IMG/VR virus record: IMGVR_UViG_3300034101_002041
Location: 1-25,614 of that record
Strand: one strand, 5' to 3'
Origin: a virus
DNA length: 25,614 nucleotides
Part shown: positions 12,749 to 20,016 of the stretch, piece by piece
Layout: each line of letters starts with the position of its first letter
Numbering within the stretch: the stretch's first letter is position 1
Translations under genes and position numbers: made by a program
The notes under the pieces: generated by a model
Database searches by the model: none
Seen by the model: only the letters and a program-made list of their open reading frames with translations
What the model was told of the DNA's origin: nothing

Positions 12749-13126
12749 TCACAAAGGAGCGGCTGGGTATTTCTCAGCGAGTCTGAGGAACTTCTCCCAT
12801 CTCTCTGGTCGAGTCGCGCTCATAACCTTGAACTGATGGAGAGACCAGCGAATAGACCACGCTATACGATTTCTGCCCACAGGATTCGCAGAGTGGATCT
12901 GAAAGATTGGGGGGACGAAGTCGCCATCCCACCCTTCATTCCAGATTTTGTTTTCCAGCCAGGTGCAAACATCGTATCCGGTTCCTCTCTCATCGTCGCC
13001 CAGGTCGTGATCCAGGGAAACGACTTCGACATCACCCTGCTCAATTAGGGAGATAACCTCGCTTGGCCAGCGGCAACCTACCCACCCTTCAGGCGTGGGT
13101 CTCTCATCGTCCAGGAAGATTTTCAT
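12749..13126 (-). CDS. Cyclic-phosphate-processing receiver-like (cREC) protein
   Basis: A 125-residue protein with the receiver-like acidic cluster L5-D6-D7-E8-R9-P at the first strand, L38-D39-H40-D41-L-G-D44-D45 at the phosphoacceptor strand, then G-T-G-Y-D52-V and a tryptophan-rich end. LDDERP...SLDHDLGDDxxGTGYD is the pattern of the small receiver-like domains predicted to handle cyclic-phosphate RNA ends in RNA repair contexts. That function is a family prediction. It would fit with the Thg1 and CCA-adding enzymes here, although the genes are not in one operon. Confidence 0.7.
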   Translation of the reverse strand: MKIFLDDERPTPEGWVGCRWPSEVISLIEQGDVEVVSLDHDLGDDERGTGYDVCTWLENKIWNEGWDGDFVPPIFQIHSANPVGRNRIAWSIRWSLHQFKVMSATRPERWEKFLRLAEKYPAAPL

Positions 13127-13180
13127 CGAAGTGTGTCCTAAAAAGTCGAGGATTTTCGAAAATGCTCGAAAAAAGTTGTG

Positions 13181-13372
13181 TCACAATTTCTCAGAGAGCC
13201 CTCTCGAGAGCCCATTAAGAAAGCTGGTCCCCATGTGACTCCAGAACTCGGTGTCTGTCAGAGCGTCGGTGACACCCTTCAGAATTTCCGTAGGTGTCGC
13301 AGTCGATAGAGCCTCCTTCTCCTCAGGTGTGAGCTCATTCATAAACTCATTCAGAATCCGGTCGGTGTCCAT
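13181..13372 (-). CDS. Small hypothetical protein
   Basis: A 63-residue acidic, fully helical-looking protein (MDTDRILNEFMNELTPEEKEAL...). No family recognised. It lies between the 13393 and 12749 genes in a three-gene group read from the 13659 cassette. Confidence 0.55.
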   Translation of the reverse strand: MDTDRILNEFMNELTPEEKEALSTATPTEILKGVTDALTDTEFWSHMGTSFLNGLSRGLSEKL

Positions 13373-13392
13373 CTATACTCTAACAGTGGTGA

Positions 13393-13626
13393 TCAGCCGA
13401 GGTGGCCGTAAGCCATTGGCCGGGGAGCTTTCACAGCGGAGACAAGAGTCATTCGCGGTGCCGAACGATTGATCTGGTAACCGTCTTCTTCGAAAAGGTT
13501 CACATAGTAGCGACCATTCGGCAGGAGCCCCGCAGTAAAGTAGGATCCTGGCTCGTCCTCCGTGTAGGCCTGTCCGAAAGTCTCAGCTTCGGTTTCAGTG
13601 GTGAACACAAACTGAAGGTCGTCCAT
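13393..13626 (-). CDS. Small hypothetical protein
   Basis: A 77-residue acidic protein (MDDLQFVFTTETEAETFGQAY...NGRYYVNLFEEDGYQ). Beta-rich in appearance. It is the first gene after the 13659 cassette, with about 25 nt of leader. Function unknown. Confidence 0.6.
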   Translation of the reverse strand: MDDLQFVFTTETEAETFGQAYTEDEPGSYFTAGLLPNGRYYVNLFEEDGYQINRSAPRMTLVSAVKAPRPMAYGHLG

Positions 13627-13658
13627 TCGTTTGGCAGGTCCCTTGACTCGACCCCTTA

Positions 13659-13723
13659 ATTATAGGGCGTTTTCTCCGAAAACGGTGCGTTTTCCGCACG
13701 AGAAACTGGGCGGTTTACCGCCC
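13659..13723 (-). promoter_or_regulatory. Hairpin-promoter cassette, ACCGTT subtype
   Basis: Hairpin GGGCGG-TAAA-CCGCCC (13708-13723), a second hairpin GTGCG/CGCAC (13685-13699), ACCGTT (13681-13686), a 16-base spacer and TATAAT (13659-13664). The same ACCGNT-N16 layout recurs at 16367, 16965 and 19014. Bases 13641-13665 are identical to 16349-16373. Confidence 0.7.
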
Positions 13724-14013
13724 TATTCGTCTTCGATCAGCCGCGCCTGCCCTTCCTGAAGAAGGAATCCAAGAGCAGCCGCAGGGTACACTGCCCGGAA
13801 CTTATACTGTTTTCCATTCTTGCTCACCTTATTCAGGTGACAAAGCGTTGAACTCTGTGAATTTTGGGAGATCTCAGTGATACGGTAGAAGCCAGGGCCT
13901 ATCTTCGGGGGGAAGCACTCAGTCTCAATTTCCTCACTGATTTGAATCACCCTCCCCTTTTCAAAGCACCTTTTCATTCGTTCACAAGAACAATTTGGCT
14001 GCTCTGAGTCCAC
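13723..14013 (-). CDS. Small hypothetical protein, GTG start
   Basis: A 96-residue protein with an N-terminal C-S-C...C pattern (C8, C10, C16) and a beta-like body (GPGFYRITEISQNSQSSTLCHLNKVS). The start is GTG 14013, supported by AAAGGAGGTGG six bases upstream, the strongest Shine-Dalgarno in the window. It overlaps the end of the interrupted frame at 13974 by 40 bases. Function unknown. Confidence 0.7.
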   Translation of the reverse strand: MDSEQPNCSCERMKRCFEKGRVIQISEEIETECFPPKIGPGFYRITEISQNSQSSTLCHLNKVSKNGKQYKFRAVYPAAALGFLLQEGQARLIEDE

Positions 14014-14384
14014 TTCTCCACCTCCTTTTCGGTTACGGCTATCGGTAAGAACTTTTTCTTCTTGTCCCGAGGCTGAAGCATTTCGTAGTACCTGGTTTCT
14101 GGGATTGGCTTCCAGTCCGGGTTATCTTCTTTCACAGTTACCCAGACATCCCACTTTAGAGGGCCGTGGTAATCATACTCTTCGAAAAATTATTCGTTGT
14201 AGAGACAGTAAGTTCGAAAGTAGTACCTCGGATGGTACTTCTTAGACCACTTGAAGTATTCGTCTACCGTGGACTCCCGAAAAGCCTTTCGAATGTCCAT
14301 GGTGCCGACGTAACGGATCACGTAGGGACCGTAGTAGTCGCTTAAATGAGTCGCCAACAAAGGGACCACGCTCCCAGCGGTCAT
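13974..14384 (-). pseudogene. Hypothetical gene split by an in-frame TAA
   Basis: From ATG 14384 a 64-codon frame ends at TAA 14192-14190, but the same frame stays open for another 71 codons to TGA 13976-13974. The second half (EYDYHGPLKWDVWVTVKEDNPDWKPIP...) is protein-like and has no start codon near its beginning. The simplest reading is one 136-codon gene with a nonsense mutation; readthrough or a sequencing error are alternatives. The motif DYYGPYVIRY in the first half and DYHGPLKWDV in the second look like repeats. No function recognised. Confidence 0.6.
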
Positions 14385-14603
14385 TTAGGCCCCTCTAGAA
14401 AACTCTTGGCTCGCTCCCTCATCACCCTCGCTATAACGAGTCACGCAGGGGGTATAGCAGTCGAAAATCTGCTCGGCTAAGGCACTTTTCATTGGGTATT
14501 CAGTTGAACCTAAGTTCGATTTGAGGGATTGAGTGAATAACGGCCTGGAAGGAAGGCGAAGCCAGCTAACGGATCTGACCTGGGGATTTTCTTCCTCACT
14601 CAT
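14385..14603 (-). CDS. Small hypothetical protein, related to the next gene
   Basis: A 72-residue protein. DCYTPCVTRY near residues 48-57 matches DYYGPYVIRY of the following gene at both protein and DNA level, so this may be a shortened duplicate. Its start (ATG 14603) overlaps the previous stop as ATGAGTGA, and its stop abuts the next ATG (TAAATG). Function unknown. Confidence 0.5.
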   Translation of the reverse strand: MSEEENPQVRSVSWLRLPSRPLFTQSLKSNLGSTEYPMKSALAEQIFDCYTPCVTRYSEGDEGASQEFSRGA

Positions 14604-15003
14604 TGAGGACTTCGTAGGTTTCCTCGAAAATCTCTTTCTTCACAACTCCGTACTTCCCTTCGCCATGTCTAACAATAATGTCCACGGAAGAGTTGTACTG
14701 AAGGGTTTCTCCCCAAGAAGTGTTCACGGTTCCGGAATGGTTTGCCTCCTTGGCACTCTTGATGATCTTGATTGGACTGCAGGTTCCGTCTCCGTTGTCT
14801 ACCTTGAGCTCTCTAAAGGTTGAGGGGGGCATCGGATACTTTTCACCCCGAGGGCCAGTTAGGATATAGAAACCACGGTGATAGGATACTTCTCCTTCCA
14901 GGGTATCCAAGGTTCCATCATTCTCGGCAACTTCGAAGGGGTCTCGTGTGGGCCTCTTAAATGCTTTAAAGGAACCTTCTTGAAACCATTGTTCAGTGAT
15001 CAT
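14596..15003 (-). CDS. Hypothetical protein
   Basis: A 135-residue protein with VSYHRGFYILTGPRGEKYPMPPSTF in the middle, a pattern I associate loosely with small phage proteins carrying a PGDYG-like turn. The C-terminal RHGEGKYGVVKKEIFEETYEVL may be a second, weaker copy. Overlaps the upstream membrane-protein gene by 11 bases. Function unknown. Confidence 0.55.
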   Translation of the reverse strand: MITEQWFQEGSFKAFKRPTRDPFEVAENDGTLDTLEGEVSYHRGFYILTGPRGEKYPMPPSTFRELKVDNGDGTCSPIKIIKSAKEANHSGTVNTSWGETLQYNSSVDIIVRHGEGKYGVVKKEIFEETYEVLNE

Positions 15004-15376
15004 TTTGAATTTCTTGGTTAATTGTTTTTGAGCGTTCCGCCATTGTATAGGCGATTAGAAATGTGATTAAGTAGACGATTGCCAGAATAGGGTGCCCGAA
15101 ATACACAAGGGTCAGGATATAGGTCGCAGAAAGAAGCCTCCCCGATTTCTGGGGGTACTTCTGTGTCTTGTTGTTCTCCGCAACCTTTCTCCAAGCGTCT
15201 TCGCCCTGACTTTCGAGGCCGACGTAAATCAGGACAACAAGAATGAAGGCTATCCAGATAAGGAACCCTGTTAGGTTCATGAAGCCGCTAATCCCCTTAA
15301 CTGTCCCTAGAAACAAGGAAGTTCCGAAGAAAGCGTTGTATCCAAGAAATTTCAGGAAGTCTTTCAATTTTTCCAT
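14993..15376 (-). CDS. Small integral membrane protein
   Basis: A 127-residue protein with hydrophobic segments at about residues 13-30, 36-54 and 83-110; the last is long enough for two short passes. A charged loop (LESQGEDAWRKVAENNKTQKY) separates them. It probably sits in the host inner membrane. Holin, superinfection exclusion or other membrane roles are possible, but no lysis gene lies next to it. ATG 15376. Confidence 0.6.
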   Translation of the reverse strand: MEKLKDFLKFLGYNAFFGTSLFLGTVKGISGFMNLTGFLIWIAFILVVLIYVGLESQGEDAWRKVAENNKTQKYPQKSGRLLSATYILTLVYFGHPILAIVYLITFLIAYTMAERSKTINQEIQNDH

Positions 15377-15389
15377 ATTTTTGTTTTCC

Positions 15390-15869
15390 TCAGGACATCA
15401 CGGAGAAGCTGTTTTCCAGGTATTGCGGAAGGCGATTCATGTAGTTCTTATCAAACGACCAGATCACATCGTTTTCGATGTCCCACCAGAAGTCTGTGCA
15501 GAAGTACTTCTCCTGGGGATAATTCGCACCGAAACGAAAAACTTCCTTCAGTTGGGGATTACCGAACCGTAACTCCTTGAGAAACTCGGTATATTTTTCA
15601 AAGTCTTCCTCATTGAAGCAAGAGAAAACTCGCAGGGGGCTCTCATCCTGGGTGATCCACCGGACCAGACGGGTGGCGTGATAGGGAGCGCTGCGAATCC
15701 TGCGCAGGGAAGCGGGAAGAGCCCCAAACTCAAATTCAGAAGAACCCATGTAGTCCAGGCGTAGGGACTTCGTGAGAGTGGCCCCCTTCGGGTCCGCCAG
15801 AGGCCTTCGGATTTCCGCTCTCTGAATCAGCCAGGGTTCGGTGAATTTCTGAATTAGGGTCGATGCCAT
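15390..15869 (-). CDS. Conserved phage protein with LDYMGSSEFEFGALP motif
   Basis: A 159-residue protein. L-D-Y-M-G-S-S-E-F-E-F-G-A-L-P at residues 38-52 is a motif I recall from proteins of unknown function across unrelated phages (recollection, not a search). The C-terminal half contains FRFGANYPQEKYFCTDFWWDIENDVIWSF. Probably an alpha/beta protein acting in the cytoplasm. Part of the run of genes from 16341 to 13723. Start ATG 15869. Confidence 0.65.
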   Translation of the reverse strand: MASTLIQKFTEPWLIQRAEIRRPLADPKGATLTKSLRLDYMGSSEFEFGALPASLRRIRSAPYHATRLVRWITQDESPLRVFSCFNEEDFEKYTEFLKELRFGNPQLKEVFRFGANYPQEKYFCTDFWWDIENDVIWSFDKNYMNRLPQYLENSFSVMS

Positions 15870-15902
15870 TTTCGTGTGAGAGAAGAAAAGTGCAGAAACG
15901 CC

Positions 15903-16103
15903 TCAAGAGGCGAGGTGGAAGCTTATGTTTGTGACCTTTAAGTGGGCCACATAGTTGTCGTATTCTTTCTGCCAGTGAGAGGCTTTTTCCAGGAGCTTCT
16001 GGAAGTAGTCAACATCAGGAATCCCCGCTGCCAAGTAGGTGTTGGCGGTTCGGGTCCAGAAATTTCGCTGGAGAATAACTTCGTCGCCGTGGTTGGTGAG
16101 CAT
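15903..16103 (-). CDS. Small hypothetical protein
   Basis: A 66-residue, helix-rich protein (MLTNHGDEVILQRNFWTRTANTYL...). No family recognised. Co-directional with, and close to, its neighbours. Other open frames over the same bases look like shadows because they lack a plausible start context. Confidence 0.5.
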   Translation of the reverse strand: MLTNHGDEVILQRNFWTRTANTYLAAGIPDVDYFQKLLEKASHWQKEYDNYVAHLKVTNISFHLAS

Positions 16104-16137
16104 GGTAGAGAAACAGAGGGGCTTCTAGCAGGGGCAT

Positions 16138-16341
16138 TTAGGAAGCCAGGGCCACCCAGCTGCACCCGTCCTCTACACTTGAAGTCACCAAACCCTTCTT
16201 GACGAGAGAGCCGAGCACGCCAGCGGTCTCACGGGTCTCGTCGGCAAGCTCGTGGAGCCAGCCACAGCCAGGCTCGTCCATACCTTCGGTAATAGCAGCC
16301 AGAAGGGTTTGCTCTTTGGCAGTAAGGGTGACAGCGGACAT
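16138..16341 (-). CDS. Small winged-helix-like protein
   Basis: A 67-residue protein: LTAKEQTLLAAI, then ELADETRETAGVLGSLVKKGLVTSS and a short beta end (GCSWVALAS). This order of helices ending in LVKKGLV fits a MarR-like winged helix-turn-helix, suggesting DNA binding. ATG 16341 follows CAAGGAAG and is about 26 bases from TATAAT. It could regulate the group it leads. Confidence 0.55.
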   Translation of the reverse strand: MSAVTLTAKEQTLLAAITEGMDEPGCGWLHELADETRETAGVLGSLVKKGLVTSSVEDGCSWVALAS

Positions 16342-16366
16342 GAGGCTTCCTTGACTCGACCCCTTA

Positions 16367-16431
16367 ATTATAGCGTGCTTTCGCCGAAAGCGGTGGGTTT
16401 CTCTTGCGAGAAACTGGGCGGTTTACCGCCC
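16367..16431 (-). promoter_or_regulatory. Hairpin-promoter cassette, ACCGTT subtype
   Basis: Hairpin GGGCGG-TAAA-CCGCCC (16416-16431), second hairpin GTTTCTC-TTGC-GAGAAAC (16397-16414), ACCGCT (16389-16394), a 16-base spacer and TATAAT (16367-16372). It is the sister copy of the 13659 cassette. Confidence 0.7.
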
Positions 16432-16944
16432 TACCTTCACCGCTGCGGACATGAACACCCACCCTGCGTTGTGCATCCAAGAGTGGCTCTCCCTGTCATC
16501 AAAGATCACAGACTCCCCCGCTTTCAACCTCGTCATGTGACCGGCTGTGTAAAGCTCCCCTTCGTGGAACAATTCCCACTCACGATTCGACCCCTTAGGC
16601 GAATCGGCGGTCCGAAAACCCCCGAGGAAGGTTAGAAGAGTTAAACCGGATATGTCGTCGTCATGGGTGGGGACGGACCCCCAACCGAATATCAAAGTTC
16701 TCTCAGGAACTCGTGGGTGCAGTTTGTAAATGTTCCGTGAAACTTCGTTCAGACGGGAAAGACAAAGGTCAACAGACGAGTAGAGGTACTCCGGGAGATT
16801 GACGGTGGCTATCTTATTGTAGCCGTAATCAGGGTTGTGGGATAAGTGTCGACCCCATGTGCTGTTCCAGACCTCTTTCATGACCTTCTCGAAGTGGATT
16901 TGCTCAGGGGATAGGGCCCCCGGAATACTAATTGCTTTCTTCAC
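16423..16944 (-). CDS. Possible 2OG-Fe(II) oxygenase (double-stranded beta-helix)
   Basis: A 173-residue protein. T-H94-D-D96-D before a GLTLLTFLGG strand, then H136, KAGESVIFDD, and H154/H158 near the end, follow the HxD...H order of 2-oxoglutarate/Fe(II) dioxygenases or cupins. Such enzymes hydroxylate or demethylate small molecules, proteins or nucleic acids and are common in cyanophages. The substrate is unknown, and the arginine or lysine for 2-oxoglutarate is not certain. Its stop falls inside the hairpin of the 16367 cassette. Confidence 0.5.
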   Translation of the reverse strand: MKKAISIPGALSPEQIHFEKVMKEVWNSTWGRHLSHNPDYGYNKIATVNLPEYLYSSVDLCLSRLNEVSRNIYKLHPRVPERTLIFGWGSVPTHDDDISGLTLLTFLGGFRTADSPKGSNREWELFHEGELYTAGHMTRLKAGESVIFDDRESHSWMHNAGWVFMSAAVKVGR

Positions 16945-16964
16945 AGCTGGATTTGCTTTCCCTT

Positions 16965-17029
16965 ATTACAGGGTGCTTTAAAGAATAACGGTGCGGATTT
17001 TCGAAAGAAAATTGGGCGGTTTCCCGCCC
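16965..17029 (-). promoter_or_regulatory. Hairpin-promoter cassette, ACCGTT subtype
   Basis: Hairpin GGGCGG-GAAA-CCGCCC (17014-17029), second hairpin ATTTTC-TTTC-GAAAAT (16997-17012), ACCGTT (16987-16992), a 16-base spacer and TGTAAT (16965-16970). It lies just after the nadA stop and drives the 16944 gene. Confidence 0.65.
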
Positions 17030-17031
17030 CT

Positions 17032-17952
17032 TTAGGAAAGCTCCAACATTCTCTTCAACGGCTCAAGGGCTCTCTCACGTAGGTCCTCTTTTATCTCGAT
17101 TCGAGGGCCCAAGTCCCGAAGGCAGTTGCGAACTTTTTCGATTGTGTTCAATTTCATGAACGGGCACTCGTTACAACTGCAACCGTTTCGGTTCGGGACG
17201 GTCAAGAGTGTCTTTCCGGGGACCAAACTCTTCATCTTGTGAAAGATCCCCGGCTCCGTCAAGACTATGAAGGTGTCCGCACCGCTTTCTTGAACTCTCT
17301 TAAGGAGAGCGCTAGTGGACCCAATGAAGTCCGCCATTCGAAGGAGCACCTCTTCGCACTCCGGGTGGGCAATCACCTCGCACCCCGGATTCGCTAGCCA
17401 AAGCTCCATAAATGCCTCTTCACTGAACGCTTCGTGAACCTGGCAGCTTCCGTTCCACAAAACCATGTCCCGCCCCGTCTGCCCTTCAACCCAACGACCA
17501 AGGTTTTTGTCGGGGGCGAAGATTATAGGTGTCCTTTCGGGAACACTTTGAACCATGCGGACAGCGTTGCTGCTTGTGCAAATTAAATCGCTTTGGGCCT
17601 TAATCTCCGCCGAACAGTTGATGTAACTGATTACGAAGTGGTTCGGGTATTCTTCCTTGAACTTTCGGAATTCTCCTGGCGGGCACCCCTCAGCCAAACT
17701 ACAACCTGCATTGAGGTCCGGGAGGAGGACAGTTTTCGTGGGGTTCAGGATCTTAGCAGTCTCTGCCATGAAATGTACTCCGCAGAAAACAATCACGTCT
17801 GCTTGAGTTTCCGCAGCTTTTCTGGAAAGGTCCAGGGAATCCCCGACGAAATCTGCGACGTCCTGAATCTGAGAGTCTTGGTAGTAATGGGCGAGGATCA
17901 CAGCGTTGCGCTGTTCCCTGAGCTTCTGAATCTCGTCGAGGTGGCTTTTCAT
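17032..17952 (-). CDS. nadA: Quinolinate synthase NadA
   Basis: A 306-residue protein that condenses iminoaspartate with dihydroxyacetone phosphate to quinolinate, the precursor of NAD. It has ILAH22[19 protein letters not shown], and the three regions that bind the [4Fe-4S] cluster: G83-C84-S-L-A-E-G-C-P, N-G-S-C170-Q-V-H-E-A-F, and N-G-C-S-C-N-E-C263-P-F-M-K-L-N-T. The length is normal and all key motifs are present, so it should be active. No nadB or nadC is visible, so substrate and next step would come from the host. It starts 4 bases after the 17957 gene, so the two form an operon. A phage copy may support NAD supply during infection. Confidence 0.95.
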   Translation of the reverse strand: MKSHLDEIQKLREQRNAVILAHYYQDSQIQDVADFVGDSLDLSRKAAETQADVIVFCGVHFMAETAKILNPTKTVLLPDLNAGCSLAEGCPPGEFRKFKEEYPNHFVISYINCSAEIKAQSDLICTSSNAVRMVQSVPERTPIIFAPDKNLGRWVEGQTGRDMVLWNGSCQVHEAFSEEAFMELWLANPGCEVIAHPECEEVLLRMADFIGSTSALLKRVQESGADTFIVLTEPGIFHKMKSLVPGKTLLTVPNRNGCSCNECPFMKLNTIEKVRNCLRDLGPRIEIKEDLRERALEPLKRMLELS

Positions 17953-17956
17953 TTGA

Positions 17957-18676
17957 TCACATCGGTGGGAGTTTTGGACCGTTGCTCGACTCTGCCAGGA
18001 GGGCTTTCTCTCCCGCCTTTAGGAGGGCATTAGTTGAATACGCTTCGATCTCGGCTTTTGCAGCCTCTACGATGTCCTCCGTAGCCTCCTTGAAGGAAGT
18101 CACTGCGAAGTTCAGGTTGGAGGGGAGATTTCCCACCCTGTTTTCCAAAGACTTCGATAGTTCCTTCAACTTGGTCTTGCTCACAGACTTTTCCTCGGTG
18201 AGTTTACGAAGATTCTCCGAGATTGTCCGAATCTCCTCGAGGGCACTCCTCAAGCTCTCTTTGAACTCTGCGTTAAACTGGTCCTTTCGGCTCTCTTTTG
18301 GAACCTCGATTGAGGGCACCACCTCATAGGAACTTCCTGGGGAGGGAGCGTAAGAGAGGGTCACAGGAGTCGCTTGGGATCGTCCCGACCCAGAGACAAA
18401 TCTGGCCCACTGGGCTTCTGACATATGGAACTCAAGGAGAGTTCCCGTCGGAAACTGCCAATCCCGTCCTAGCTCCCTTTCATTCTTTGCCGTCTGAATC
18501 GTAACCGAAATGAAGTGGTTGTGTGAAAGGTCGGACCCGAACAGATTAACCCCTGGGCTTGCTTGAGGTCGACTCACAGTCACGAGTCCGAAAGCCGGGT
18601 GGGTGGAACGAATAGCCCCCTTCTTCGAGAGGGAATCTACTGATTCAAAGTGTGGCGGTTGAGATTTCTTAATCAC
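17957..18676 (-). CDS. Hypothetical protein with coiled-coil tail
   Basis: A 239-residue protein. The N-terminal half ([35 protein letters not shown]...[30 protein letters not shown]) looks like a compact beta domain that I recall from conserved phage proteins of unknown function. Residues about 130-220 form a long charged helix, probably a coiled coil. Start GTG 18676, with AAGG about 12 bases upstream. It leads nadA from a good sigma70-type promoter. Confidence 0.6.
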   Translation of the reverse strand: MIKKSQPPHFESVDSLSKKGAIRSTHPAFGLVTVSRPQASPGVNLFGSDLSHNHFISVTIQTAKNERELGRDWQFPTGTLLEFHMSEAQWARFVSGSGRSQATPVTLSYAPSPGSSYEVVPSIEVPKESRKDQFNAEFKESLRSALEEIRTISENLRKLTEEKSVSKTKLKELSKSLENRVGNLPSNLNFAVTSFKEATEDIVEAAKAEIEAYSTNALLKAGEKALLAESSNGPKLPPM

Positions 18677-18706
18677 CGGAGTTTGACCTTGTGTAGTGTG
18701 TGGCTA

Positions 18707-18734
18707 ATTATCTATCAGTGCAAGAACCAGTCAA
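18707..18734 (-). promoter_or_regulatory. Sigma70-type promoter of the nadA operon
   Basis: TTGACT (18729-18734), a 16-base spacer and GATAAT (18707-18712) on the minus strand, 30 bases before GTG 18676. The -35 matches consensus in five of six bases. It lies in the end of the upstream gene and lacks the GGGCGG hairpin, so nadA may be regulated differently from its neighbours. Confidence 0.65.
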
Positions 18735-18987
18735 CTTCCCGTTCAGCCTGTTCAATCTCGTTTTGAAACTGAAAGAAAGTGTTCACGACGTCTTCAACAG
18801 GGTTATCCGACTCCGAGGAAACGTGATCACGAGCGACCACGAAAAGCTCCTGGTAAAGGTTGTCGAAACCTTCTTTGGTTCCGCAATACCCGACCCACGC
18901 GTCATCATGGAGCATAGTGGAGTGAAGTTCAATGGCCGCCGAGAGGGCAACAGCCTCGGGGGACACGGTGTCGATAACTTTCGTCAA
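18715..18987 (-). CDS. Hypothetical protein
   Basis: About 90 residues (TKVIDTVSPEAVALSAAIELHSTML...), helical and acidic. The longest start behind the 19014 promoter is TTG 18987; the next ATG would give about 66 residues. Similar helical proteins of this size occur in many phages, but I recognise no family. Function unknown. Confidence 0.5.
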   Translation of the reverse strand: MTKVIDTVSPEAVALSAAIELHSTMLHDDAWVGYCGTKEGFDNLYQELFVVARDHVSSESDNPVEDVVNTFFQFQNEIEQAEREVDWFLH

Positions 18988-19013
18988 AGCTGTAAGGCGT
19001 AACTCACCCTTTA

Positions 19014-19078
19014 ATTATAGCCCGGTTCTGGCTAAAACGGTTCGACTTTTCGTTAGAAAAGTGGGCGGTTTACCGCCC
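19014..19078 (-). promoter_or_regulatory. Hairpin-promoter cassette, ACCGTT subtype
   Basis: Hairpin GGGCGG-TAAA-CCGCCC (19063-19078), second hairpin ACTTTTC-TAAC-GAAAAGT (19045-19062), ACCGTT (19036-19041), a 16-base spacer and TATAAT (19014-19019). The first hairpin touches the stop of the upstream gene. Confidence 0.7.
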
Positions 19079-19722
19079 TAGAAGGGGTGGCTCGGAGTTA
19101 GAACCACGGGGCTAGGGGAACCCTTGACTCTAGCGAGGTAGCCGCAATGCTCCTCGCTCCAAATCGGTGTGTCGTAACAGGAGTCAACGACGGTAGAAGT
19201 AGGGATATGGGGATAGCCGTAAGAGAATCTTTCGTTAATGGAGTCGATTTCCCTCTGAGTCATCTTTCCAGCTCCACACCCGATCGTACTCGCCCTCCAG
19301 CTCAATTTCCATGTCAGGAATTCGCTTTCAGCAATGGTGCCACCGCACCGGTAGATTCGGGCAGGAGAGTAACCGACATACCGGGGGTCTCCGGGTTGCC
19401 CGACCTCAACAGACACGAAGCAGTCATCTTGCCACGCCCAGTCTTGACTGTCAGAAGGCGAAAAGATGGTGTACACAAAGAACCTGTCGAGATCAGTTTC
19501 GTAGTTGCAGGAGTTGTCGCGATAAGCGATGGTGTACTGCTTTCCGGTGAGCTCCTTCAAGTGTCCTAGAACCTCGGAAGAAGAACTTTCCAGCCAGTCC
19601 TCCTCAAGAAGGCTCTGAAGTTCTTCGGGAAGGTCTAGAGGCTGACCTAGGGACTCTTTTAAGTGGTCCTCTAAGGAGATCACACAGTAGTGGAACTCAG
19701 GGTCGTATATGATTTCAGCCAT
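19078..19722 (-). CDS. Hypothetical protein
   Basis: A 214-residue protein from ATG 19722 (MAEIIYDPEFHYCVISLEDH); an in-frame GTG at 19788 would overlap the upstream gene. Acidic, with many tryptophans and several cysteines (C97, C125, C149, C175, C206 approximately). No family recognised. It follows the 19730 gene by seven bases. Confidence 0.6.
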   Translation of the reverse strand: MAEIIYDPEFHYCVISLEDHLKESLGQPLDLPEELQSLLEEDWLESSSSEVLGHLKELTGKQYTIAYRDNSCNYETDLDRFFVYTIFSPSDSQDWAWQDDCFVSVEVGQPGDPRYVGYSPARIYRCGGTIAESEFLTWKLSWRASTIGCGAGKMTQREIDSINERFSYGYPHIPTSTVVDSCYDTPIWSEEHCGYLARVKGSPSPVVLTPSHPF

Positions 19723-19729
19723 TGCTGGA

Positions 19730-20005
19730 TTAGTAGGTTTCTTCGAGGGGTGCAGATGGGAGGACCCATTCAATATTGAAAGTTTCACACTGGGCGAGGA
19801 AATCCTCTTTTGAGGTCGCGTAGACGTAGCCGATCCCTCTCGCTGAAATCTGTGTTACGGAATCAAAAACTTTCGTCTGAGCTACGTCTCTGACTACCTG
19901 ACCGAATCCCCAGTCGTAATTCGCGTAGCATATGACGGAACATTTTCGAGAAAGCTCCCAGAGCTTTTCGTAGTCTCGAGAAAGAGAGTATATATGGTCA
20001 TTCAT
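19730..20005 (-). CDS. Hypothetical protein
   Basis: A 91-residue alpha/beta protein: MNDHIYSLSRDYEKLWELSRK, then VICYANYDWGFGQVVRDV and IGYVYATSKEDFLAQC. No family recognised. It sits between the zinc-finger-like 20017 gene and the 19078 gene in a compact group. Confidence 0.6.
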   Translation of the reverse strand: MNDHIYSLSRDYEKLWELSRKCSVICYANYDWGFGQVVRDVAQTKVFDSVTQISARGIGYVYATSKEDFLAQCETFNIEWVLPSAPLEETY

Positions 20006-20016
20006 GGGAGACTTTT

